The notes below the pieces were generated by a model. It ran no database searches, was not told the DNA's origin, and was given only the letters and a program-made list of their open reading frames with translations. Shown here in pieces: positions 16,726-23,961 of a stretch of DNA of 32,640 nucleotides. This DNA comes from Gammaproteobacteria bacterium. Lineage in GTDB: Bacteria; Pseudomonadota; Gammaproteobacteria; JAJDYQ01. How positions within the stretch are numbered: the first letter of the stretch is position 1; the number at the start of each line of letters is the position of its first letter. Made by a program: the position numbers and the translations under genes. The stretch lies in assembly GCA_022825085.1 (NCBI GenBank), contig JAJDYQ010000070.1:1-32640 (forward strand), read 5' to 3'.

Positions 16726-18672
16726 ATGTCTGTGTCAGAATATCTTTCTGGTGATGGTGCGCTCAGTGAATCTCTGGCCGGCTTTGCGCCACGCGAGGCC
16801 CAGCAGCAAATGGCTGATCGCATCGCCCGTACCATTGATGAAGGTGCCGTTCTGGTGACTGAAGCCGGGACCGGCGTTGGCAAGACTTTCGCCTACCTGG
16901 TGCCGGTGATGCTCTCCGGCAAGCGCACTATCATAGCCACTGGTACCAGAAACCTGCAGGATCAGTTATTCCATCAGGACTTGCCTGTCATTCGCCATGC
17001 ACTCAATGTGCCCGTGACTGTTGCTCTGCTGAAAGGGCGTGCAAACTATCTCTGCACCCATCGACTGAATGTCAATCGCAGTGCAGGCGATGCCCGTAGC
17101 CGGCGTCATCAGCATGAATTTGAGCTGATCAATGACTGGGCAGGCCGCACATTGACCGGTGATATTGCCGAGGTCGATGATGTCGAAGAGGGATCGTTTA
17201 TCTGGCCGCTGGTAACCTCAACGACTGAAAACTGTGTGGGTTCAGAGTGTGAAGATTATGCAAAATGCCATGTTCTGAAGGCACGGCGGGAGGCGCTGGC
17301 AGCCGACCTAGTGGTTATTAATCATCACCTGTTCTGTGCCGATATGGCACTCAAGGAGCAGGGTTTTGGTGATATTCTGGCGGGTGCCGACGTATTTATT
17401 ATTGACGAAGCGCATCAACTACCGGAAGTGGCTACCCGCTTCTTTGGCCTTTCACTGACCTCGCGCCAACTGCATAATCTTTGCGCCGATACGCGATCTG
17501 AACATATCAAAGAGTCCGGCAACCAGAGCGAGTTGCCCGACACACTGGATGCACTGGAAAAATCCATCTCTGATTTACGGATCAGCATGGGGGAGGGTGG
17601 TCAGCGACTTGCCTGGAATGACTTGCAGGGCAGGCGGGGCTTTACCCGGTCTCTGGATGTGGCAAAAGAAAATCTGACGGCGGTCAGTAACTGGTTGTCC
17701 GATGAATCGGAACGTTCCAAGGGGCTGGGTAACTGCTATCAGCGCAGCCTCAAGCTGCTGGAACGTATCAGCCATATAGACCCCCGCACTGAAACAGATG
17801 CAGACGATGAAAACGAAATGGTGCGATGGGTCGATACCTCCCGCCGGGGGTTCGGACTGCACAGCACACCGTTAAATATCGCGGAAATTTTCCAGGGCTA
17901 TATGGCGGAAATGAACGCCAGTTGGGTTTTCACCTCCGCCACTCTGGCCGTCGGCGACAGCTTTGAACATTTTAATGATCGTCTCGGACTGAATGAACCG
18001 GACACCCAGATACTGGGCAGCCCGTTTGATTATCAAAACAACAGCCTTAATTATTTACCGATGGGTTTGCCTTCTCCCTCAGACTCATCTTATACCCGTG
18101 AAGTCTGCACACAATCGTTGCCCGTCATTGCAGCGGCCAGAGGCAGAACCTTTATGCTGTTCACCAGTCATCGGGCACTGAAGATCGCTGCACAACAGAT
18201 AGCAGACCATGTCGATTATCCGATACTGGTGCAGGGTGAAGCCCCCCGGCAAAGACTGTTGAAAGATTTTAAGACATACGGCAATGCCATACTGCTCGGC
18301 ACGGCCAGCTTCTGGGAAGGTGTTGATGTGCGCGGCGAGGCACTGTCCTGCGTTATTATAGACAAACTGCCCTTTGCTTCTCCCGGTGACCCGGTCATGC
18401 AGGCACGGCTTGATGCCATGCAGCGGCGCGGACAAAACCCCTTCTTTGAATACCAGATACCAGCCGCCGTGGTTATGCTGAAACAGGGAGTAGGGCGTCT
18501 GATTCGCGACGTAACGGATACCGGCGTACTGATGCTGTGTGACCCCCGATGCCGAAGCAAGGGATATGGAAAAATATTTCTCGACAGCCTGCCACCCATG
18601 CCAATGACAACCAGCATCGAAGATGTGAAAAAGTTCTTCCATCAAAAAGAGCTGCCAGACGACTCGACTTGA
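16726..18672 (+). CDS. yoaA: ATP-dependent iron-sulfur helicase, YoaA/DinG family
   Basis: An XPD/DinG-like superfamily 2 DNA helicase (648 residues; E. coli YoaA is 636) involved in repair of damaged replication forks. Walker A is EAGTGVGKT with K53, and the DEAH box is 227-230. Four cysteines that can hold the 4Fe-4S cluster are C110, C170, C175 and C181. VVINHHLFCAD follows, then the C-terminal helicase motifs (GTASFWEGVDVRGE, QGVGRLIR). No exonuclease domain precedes the helicase, which favours YoaA over the longer DinG fusions. In E. coli yoaA is next to tsaB. Here a restriction-modification pair has come between them, and this supports the assignment. Confidence 0.92.
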   Translation: MSVSEYLSGDGALSESLAGFAPREAQQQMADRIARTIDEGAVLVTEAGTGVGKTFAYLVPVMLSGKRTIIATGTRNLQDQLFHQDLPVIRHALNVPVTVALLKGRANYLCTHRLNVNRSAGDARSRRHQHEFELINDWAGRTLTGDIAEVDDVEEGSFIWPLVTSTTENCVGSECEDYAKCHVLKARREALAADLVVINHHLFCADMALKEQGFGDILAGADVFIIDEAHQLPEVATRFFGLSLTSRQLHNLCADTRSEHIKESGNQSELPDTLDALEKSISDLRISMGEGGQRLAWNDLQGRRGFTRSLDVAKENLTAVSNWLSDESERSKGLGNCYQRSLKLLERISHIDPRTETDADDENEMVRWVDTSRRGFGLHSTPLNIAEIFQGYMAEMNASWVFTSATLAVGDSFEHFNDRLGLNEPDTQILGSPFDYQNNSLNYLPMGLPSPSDSSYTREVCTQSLPVIAAARGRTFMLFTSHRALKIAAQQIADHVDYPILVQGEAPRQRLLKDFKTYGNAILLGTASFWEGVDVRGEALSCVIIDKLPFASPGDPVMQARLDAMQRRGQNPFFEYQIPAAVVMLKQGVGRLIRDVTDTGVLMLCDPRCRSKGYGKIFLDSLPPMPMTTSIEDVKKFFHQKELPDDST

Positions 18673-18681
18673 ATACAGTTA

Positions 18682-18870
18682 ATTATTGAATCGGGCAGGC
18701 TGCAGCAAAATGCTTATATCGAACAGTATGTTATAGCTGACTCACACAATGCCGGTTTGAGTATGCAGGAACTTGTTGCCGGCTGGCTTTGGTATTACAA
18801 TCACAAGCGGCCTGATACGATCCGGCAAATATTACCTCAAATGTGCCAAAGGCGTACACCGCTGAGTTAA
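18682..18870 (+). pseudogene. Remnant of an IS3-family transposase (C-terminal end)
   Basis: In one frame this stretch reads IIESGRLQQNAYIEQYV, then a diverged middle, then GWLWYYNHKRPDT and a stop at 18868-18870. That is the end of the integrase-core domain of IS3-type OrfB transposases, which have (P/S)GKPQQNAYIER... and a W-x-YN-xx-RPH-like motif. No start codon, DDE aspartates or N-terminal part is present, and the end is diverged (RQILPQMCQRRTPLS). It marks an old insertion at the yoaA/restriction-gene junction. No terminal inverted repeats were found. Confidence 0.7.
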
Positions 18871-18906
18871 AGATGCTGGTCATCAAAACCCACGCATGAG
18901 AATCAA

Positions 18907-19824
18907 ATGAATATAGAAGTAATAACTCAGAAACAAATTCAGGCCAGAGGTTACTGGGTTGACAGAATTGCCAGATTAAGCAGTAATTTTAGAGTAGGCG
19001 CGGAAAAAATCGAGGATGAAATCGATAACGAAATCAAAGGCAGTGGTGTTGATGCACTATTAGGTCATTTGCGATTATGCGGAGCTATTCCTGAAAGTTA
19101 TCGCCATGACACGAGCGAGGAAAAGCTTTATTCAAAATACACTGATGTTGTAATACATGAAGCCTGTAAAGCTATGGGATTTAATAGCTCAATCCTGACA
19201 GAGCGGGCCGACGTAGCTGATGTGGAGTGTGTTAATGAAAATTACAGCTTTGTGGCAGATGCAAAGGCATTCAGATTGAGCCGTACAGCGAAAAATCAAA
19301 AGGATTTCAAAGTCCAGGCAGTAGATGGCTGGAAGCATGGTAAGCCCTATGCGATGGTTGTATGCCCGGTTTACCAACTACCTGCTCGCAGAAGTCAGAT
19401 ATATCAGCAGGCCGGAGCGAGGTCAGTATTTATCGGTACATATACACACCTTGCAGTATTTGCTCGATATGCAATGCTCGATAGTGTAGATAATGCAATG
19501 GAGTTGATGCATGAAGTATTTAGAACTGTGGAGTCAATGAATCCATCAAAGGATGCTAACGCATATTGGCAGGCAGTTAATCGGAAAATTCTTGATTTTG
19601 ATGATAGTATCAGTGTTATCTGGCAAGAGGAAAAGAAAGCATCTGTGGAGTCAATTCATATATCGAGATCTGAGGCCCTTAGGTGTTTGGCTGCTGAGCG
19701 AGAACGAATAATGAGATTCACTAAAGATCAAGCAATCAGGGAAGTACTAAGGGCAAATAAATTCGATAAAAAAATTCGAGCTATATGTTCTATTGTCGAT
19801 AACGGGCTTCTTGGTCTTGGGTAA
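18907..19824 (+). CDS. hindIIIR: HindIII-type restriction endonuclease
   Basis: A type II restriction enzyme expected to cut A^AGCTT. At 305 residues it is close to HindIII (300). The active-site region FVADAKAFRLSRTAKNQ, followed by KDFKV, is nearly identical to HindIII as I recall it, with PD-(D/E)xK residues D118 and K120. An upstream glutamate E99 stands in LTERADVADV where HindIII has LEQRGNAGDV. Other matched stretches are TSEEKLYSKYTDVV and a C-terminal RFTKDQAIREVL. The methyltransferase follows after 8 nt. Both genes are visibly richer in A and T than their neighbours, suggesting horizontal transfer. There is no controller (C) protein. A HindIII site lies inside this gene at 19133, so host methylation must work. 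Confidence 0.92.
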   Translation: MNIEVITQKQIQARGYWVDRIARLSSNFRVGAEKIEDEIDNEIKGSGVDALLGHLRLCGAIPESYRHDTSEEKLYSKYTDVVIHEACKAMGFNSSILTERADVADVECVNENYSFVADAKAFRLSRTAKNQKDFKVQAVDGWKHGKPYAMVVCPVYQLPARRSQIYQQAGARSVFIGTYTHLAVFARYAMLDSVDNAMELMHEVFRTVESMNPSKDANAYWQAVNRKILDFDDSISVIWQEEKKASVESIHISRSEALRCLAAERERIMRFTKDQAIREVLRANKFDKKIRAICSIVDNGLLGLG

Positions 19825-19832
19825 GGGATCAG

Positions 19833-20777
19833 ATGAATAGTGACTACATTAATAAAATAACTTTAGGCGACTGCCTGCAATACTTGCCTGAACTGGACGA
19901 GAGTAGTATCGATCTGTTTTTATCTGATATTCCCTATGGAATCAGTCTGGATGACTGGGATGTACTGCATAGCAATACGAACTCTGCCTTGCTTGGAAAA
20001 TCGCCAGCACAAGAGGGAAAATCAGGATTTAAACGCAGGGGCAAACCAATTAATGGTTGGGCACAGGCCGATAGAAATATCGGACTGGAATATCAAGGGT
20101 GGTGTAAAGCCTGGGCGACTAAAATTTATCCGAAAATGAAGAATGGTTCTTTTTTGTTTGTATTTGGAGCCAGAAGAACCATTCATAGAGTGATCAATGC
20201 GTTTGAAGATAGTGGATTTCTTTTGAAGGATACATTGGCCTGGAAAAAGCCATCTGCGCATCATCGGGCACAAAGGGTGAGTATTGTTCTGGAACGCAGA
20301 GGTTTAACAAAAGAGGCTAAAAAATGGAAAGGCTGGCGACTCGGCAACCTTGCACCTATCTGGGAACCAATAGCATGGTTCATGAAACCTTATAAAGTCG
20401 GTGGCACCATTACTGACAATATCCTTGAAAACGAAGTGGGTGCCATGAATACAGGTGAATGCCAGTTTAATGGTTCGAGTCCCACTAATATGCCTGAGTT
20501 TGGTTTCGGCAAAAATGAGACAAGAATTCACGAGGCACAGAAACCATTAGCCCTGATCAAATATCTCATCAAACTCACAACAAGGGAAAATCAGATCGTG
20601 CTGGATCCATTCATGGGCAGTGGGACAACAGCATTAGCCGCCAGAATGCTGGATAGAGCATTTATCGGTTTCGAGACCAACCCGGAATATCATTCGAGGT
20701 CACTGGAGAGGCTGAAAGGTTTTGCAACCGGTGAGGCAGAAAGTGAATTGTCCTTGTTTCAGCCATCATTGCTGTAG
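19833..20777 (+). CDS. hindIIIM: HindIII-type adenine-N6 DNA methyltransferase
   Basis: The protective methyltransferase of the HindIII-type system, expected to methylate adenine in AAGCTT. It is 314 residues long. The beta-class order is seen: catalytic motif IV as SDIPYG (residues 31-36) first, then the target-recognition region, then the AdoMet motif I as LDPFMGSGTT (D258-T266) near the C-terminus. The motif IV is DIPY, not the usual DPPY, which I also associate with M.HindIII. The start has a good AAGGGATCAG ribosome-binding site 8 nt behind the endonuclease stop, so the two are cotranscribed with the nuclease first. At least three AAGCTT sites are present in this window (7413, 19133, 21653). 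Confidence 0.92.
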   Translation: MNSDYINKITLGDCLQYLPELDESSIDLFLSDIPYGISLDDWDVLHSNTNSALLGKSPAQEGKSGFKRRGKPINGWAQADRNIGLEYQGWCKAWATKIYPKMKNGSFLFVFGARRTIHRVINAFEDSGFLLKDTLAWKKPSAHHRAQRVSIVLERRGLTKEAKKWKGWRLGNLAPIWEPIAWFMKPYKVGGTITDNILENEVGAMNTGECQFNGSSPTNMPEFGFGKNETRIHEAQKPLALIKYLIKLTTRENQIVLDPFMGSGTTALAARMLDRAFIGFETNPEYHSRSLERLKGFATGEAESELSLFQPSLL

Positions 20778-20855
20778 AAATGGTTAAATTGAGATTCAAC
20801 CAGAGCTTGATGAAACTGATAAAAAAGAAGTAACTTTGATCGAACAGGCAATCCT

Positions 20856-21563
20856 GTGAAAATTCTCGCCCTCGATACCACCCAGGAATACTGCTCGGTT
20901 GCCCTGTCGGTTGATGATGAGCTGATATGGCGGGAAGAGCATGCCCCGCGTACCCATACCGGATTGATACTCCCGCAAGTGCAGACTGTTCTGGCGGAAG
21001 CCGGGCTGCAACTGAAACAACTGGATGCCCTGGCATTCGGACGCGGCCCCGGTAGCTTTACCGGTCTGCGTATTGCGGCGGGTGTCGTGCAGGGGCTGGC
21101 ACTGGGAGCTGATCTGCCGGTCGCTCCTGTCTCGTCTCTGGCCGCCATGGCACAGGGCTATTACCGCGAAAACAATGCAGCAACCCGGATCTGTGCCGCG
21201 TTTGATGCGAGAATCGGGGAGGTATATTGGGGTAGCTACACCCTGATACAGGGTGCCATGCAAAATATCGGCGATGAAGCCGTCAGCTCACCCAATGACC
21301 TGTTGCTTCCCGCAGAAGATGACTGGTATGCCATAGGTTCAGGATGGGCAGCATATCCGCAAATGCAGCAAAGGCTGGGGGGGCGCCTGATGAAAGTAAT
21401 TCCCGAAACCGTGCCACTGGCCAGAGACATCATCCCTCTGGCAAAGAAAATAATCCGGGCGCAGCAAACCGTCAGCGCCGAACAGGCCATACCCGTCTAT
21501 CTCCGCCAAAAAGTCGCCCGCACCATCCGGGAACGGAACGCGGCGAAGCCATCAATGGAATGA
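20856..21563 (+). CDS. tsaB: tRNA threonylcarbamoyladenosine synthesis protein TsaB
   Basis: TsaB is the inactive-homologue partner of TsaD in the complex that makes t6A at tRNA position 37. It is an essential cytosolic protein of the ASKHA fold. The 235 residues fit. Seen motifs are MKILALDTTQEYCSVAL, HTGLILPQVQTVL and the highly conserved FGRGPGSFTGLRIAAGVVQGLA, then AAFDARIGEVYW. The start is GTG with AGG 8 nt upstream. It lies between the restriction-modification pair and the CRISPR operon, a core gene among defence genes. The last codons and the sequence after the stop share a 15-bp direct repeat. Confidence 0.94.
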   Translation: MKILALDTTQEYCSVALSVDDELIWREEHAPRTHTGLILPQVQTVLAEAGLQLKQLDALAFGRGPGSFTGLRIAAGVVQGLALGADLPVAPVSSLAAMAQGYYRENNAATRICAAFDARIGEVYWGSYTLIQGAMQNIGDEAVSSPNDLLLPAEDDWYAIGSGWAAYPQMQQRLGGRLMKVIPETVPLARDIIPLAKKIIRAQQTVSAEQAIPVYLRQKVARTIRERNAAKPSME

Positions 21564-21576
21564 ACGGAACGCGGCG
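21531..21576. repeat. 15-bp direct repeat spanning the tsaB stop
   Basis: GAACGGAACGCGGCG occurs at 21531-21545 and again at 21562-21576, a period of 31 bp. The first copy is in the tsaB C-terminal codons and the second begins within the stop codon. It is a local duplication or an insertion/excision scar at the border to the CRISPR operon. Confidence 0.8.
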
Positions 21577-21728
21577 GATTCGCTTGCGAAAATAATAGTA
21601 TGTCATGGCAAACCGGTTGTCAGGTGCTGATGCAAACCGGATATGAGGCCACAAGCTTGCGGGGATTGTGCTGCCCTGCCAGTGTGGTTTACGCTGCCCT
21701 CATCATATATTGCTGTGGATGATATTTC
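21577..21728 (+). promoter_or_regulatory. Leader region of the CRISPR operon
   Basis: This 152-bp spacer separates tsaB from the first CRISPR gene. A TATATT box at 21706-21711 is the only promoter-like element, and no good -35 sits at standard spacing. GTGGATGA before the ATG at 21729 may serve as the ribosome-binding site. A HindIII site lies at 21653. No CRISPR repeats are present here. Confidence 0.3.
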
Positions 21729-22904
21729 ATGGAAGCAACACATTATCCCCGTAGAGTTCTGCTTGCTGTCAGCGGGCTGTCTCCCCAGATAGTGACAGAA
21801 ACCCTCTACGCGCTATCCGTCAATCAGGAGAGCCCATGGGTTCCAACAGAAATTCACCTTGTTACCACACAAGAGGGCAGGGAAATCGTGAGACATTCTC
21901 TGCTCAATCCAGAACATGGGTATTTTTATCGACTCATCGAAGAGTATGAACTGCCCGACATTAATTTTTCGATAGAAAATGTACATGTTATCGAGGATAA
22001 AGCAGGAACTGCCCTGGAGGATATTCGCACCGAGCAGGACAATCAGGCGTGTGCTGATATGATGGTTGAGATAGTCCGTGAGCTTTCAGGTGACGCACAA
22101 GCGGAACTGCATGTATCTATTGCCGGTGGACGCAAAACCATGGGGTACTATATGGGATATGCCTTGAGCCTGTATGGTCGCTTTCAGGACAAGCTCTCCC
22201 ATGTGCTGGTTAATGCTCCTTATGAATCTCATCCAGAGTTTTACTTTCCGACCAAAGAGAGTCATCTTATTCACACCAGAGGTGATCGGCCCCGTGCCTA
22301 TGATACCCGCGAAGCCAGGGTCAGTCTGGCCGAGATTCCATTTGTACGTCTGCGCGATGGTTTGCCGCCAAGTCTGCAAAAGGGTCAGGCAGGCTTTTAC
22401 CAGACAGTGCTGGCGGCCCAGCGGGCCCTGGACGAACCGGAGTTAATCATTGATCTGGAAAACAGACGGTTATCTCTATCAGGGGAGATCATTGACCATG
22501 TTGCGCCTGCAGAACTGGCATTCTATAGCTGGATGGCGCGACGCTGCTGTAATGGTGCTGATGCTGTCCGATATGGTGATGAAGGGATCGCAAGGGAATT
22601 TCTCGGCGAATATCAGCGGATTGTCGAGGAGTTCAGCGGCGAATATGAGCGGGCAGAGGAATCACTGAAGAATGGTATGAATAAAGAAGATTTTGAATAT
22701 CGAAAATCACGGACAAAAGAAATGCTGAAAAAGAACCTGCCGCCCCAGTTGTTGGCTAAATACGAGATTGCCAGCATCGGAAAGCGGCCTAATACTCGCT
22801 ACGGATTGCGTCTGAAAGCAGACTCAATACGATATAATCGTCTGCCCGCAGTGCAGGATTCATCCTTCGGGAATAAGACTTCTGCAACTAAAACATCTGT
22901 GTAA
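21729..22904 (+). CDS. CARF-domain protein of the NE0113/SSO2081 family, probable ring nuclease
   Basis: This is a CRISPR-associated CARF protein (391 residues). Characterised members of the SSO2081-like family (Crn1 ring nucleases) cut cyclic tetra-adenylate and so switch off the type III response. The N-terminal Rossmann-like domain shows VLLAVSGLSPQIVTETLYAL with S15/S18, and the second motif SIAGGRKTMGYYMGYAL has R135 and K136. These are the ligand and catalytic positions as I know them from Sso2081. After about residue 240 there is a separate region: IIDLENRRLSLSGEIID, then APAELAFYSWMARR and a charged helical stretch to residue ~340. It looks like a winged-helix plus helical extension. 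It is the first gene of the cmr operon, so it could also regulate it. Family is clear; ring-nuclease activity and regulation are inference. Confidence 0.85.
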   Translation: MEATHYPRRVLLAVSGLSPQIVTETLYALSVNQESPWVPTEIHLVTTQEGREIVRHSLLNPEHGYFYRLIEEYELPDINFSIENVHVIEDKAGTALEDIRTEQDNQACADMMVEIVRELSGDAQAELHVSIAGGRKTMGYYMGYALSLYGRFQDKLSHVLVNAPYESHPEFYFPTKESHLIHTRGDRPRAYDTREARVSLAEIPFVRLRDGLPPSLQKGQAGFYQTVLAAQRALDEPELIIDLENRRLSLSGEIIDHVAPAELAFYSWMARRCCNGADAVRYGDEGIAREFLGEYQRIVEEFSGEYERAEESLKNGMNKEDFEYRKSRTKEMLKKNLPPQLLAKYEIASIGKRPNTRYGLRLKADSIRYNRLPAVQDSSFGNKTSATKTSV

Positions 22905-22935
22905 ACGATATGGGCAACAAAGGGAGAATCTATTC

Positions 22936-23961
22936 GTGATGGAAAAACTTCAAACCAGATTATTCAATGTCAGTTTCACAACTCCTGCCTTTCTCGGCAA
23001 TGCCGATCAGCAGGGACAATGGCGAGTACCGCCATTCAAGGCCGCATTGCGTCACTGGTGGCGGATTGCTGTGGCGCGAGAAGTTAAGTATGAGCATAAA
23101 AAACTACTTGAACGAGAAGAGAAGTTGTTTGGTTGTGCTGGCCGGAGCGGGGAGGCCAGCAAGAGTCGGGTGCAGTTGCGATTGAGTAGTTGGGAAATGG
23201 GAAAAAACTTGTCCTCGCAAGAATTGAAATCTGACGGTGCCAAATATCTTGCCTATGGCCCGATAAATAAAAAAGATAGCCAACCCCTGTCTGATAAGCA
23301 AATAGCGAAATTATCTTTACGGTTTCCTGAGCGTTATGAGAAAGAAATTGATCAGGCACTGAATCTACTGGCCTGGTTTGGCACACTGGGTTCGCGCTCC
23401 CGTAATGGATGGGGTTCATTGCACATGTCTTCTGATGGACACACTATTTCATCCTTCTCGAAGGAAGCCATCCGCCCTTATCTGCGGGAGCTGTTTGAGT
23501 GTATGAAGTACGACTGGCCCCATGCCATCGGCATGGACGATGATCGGCCACTGGTTTGGCAATCTGAGCCGCTTGAAAACTGGTCGGAGGCCATTGATAA
23601 GCTGGCCGAATTAAAAAAAGATATGCGCCGAGAAGCTAAAAAAGACAAGAGGGATATTAATGGTATCGCCGGTATCCATCTGCTCGGCTACCCGGCAGGC
23701 AAGGATTGGCCACTGCCCTGTGGTCAGGAGCAGAATATGCGCATGGCAACACCGATCCGCTTCAAGGTGGTGAAAGATGACCAAAAGTGTCGGTGTCTGG
23801 TATTCCATATACCGACTGATTTCCCGTCCGTCATCAAGGATCAATTAGACAAGTCTGATCGGGAATGGGTTGAAAAAAATCAAGTTGAGGTATTTCGGGC
23901 AATCCATCAAGTGATCGATAACAACGGAAAATTCCAACGAATCGGACAAAATGATGAATAA
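22936..23961 (+). CDS. cmr1: Type III-B CRISPR RAMP protein Cmr1
   Basis: Cmr1 belongs to the crRNA-guided Cmr complex, where it sits near the crRNA 3' side and caps the filament. The 341 residues begin with the family signature FTTPAFLGNADQQGQWRVPP, FKAALRHWWR. A glycine-rich RAMP loop follows in LGSRSRNGWGSL. The GTG at 22936 is 9 nt behind AGGGAG; the ATG at 22939 is equally possible. The end overlaps cmr2 by 11 nt. The gene order cmr1-2-3-4-5-6 is complete and collinear, supporting each assignment. Confidence 0.93.
   Translation: MMEKLQTRLFNVSFTTPAFLGNADQQGQWRVPPFKAALRHWWRIAVAREVKYEHKKLLEREEKLFGCAGRSGEASKSRVQLRLSSWEMGKNLSSQELKSDGAKYLAYGPINKKDSQPLSDKQIAKLSLRFPERYEKEIDQALNLLAWFGTLGSRSRNGWGSLHMSSDGHTISSFSKEAIRPYLRELFECMKYDWPHAIGMDDDRPLVWQSEPLENWSEAIDKLAELKKDMRREAKKDKRDINGIAGIHLLGYPAGKDWPLPCGQEQNMRMATPIRFKVVKDDQKCRCLVFHIPTDFPSVIKDQLDKSDREWVEKNQVEVFRAIHQVIDNNGKFQRIGQNDE

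Noticed and set aside
21577-21728. CRISPR array or leader next to the operon
   Set aside because: No repeated units of 25-40 bp are present; the array must lie outside the window.
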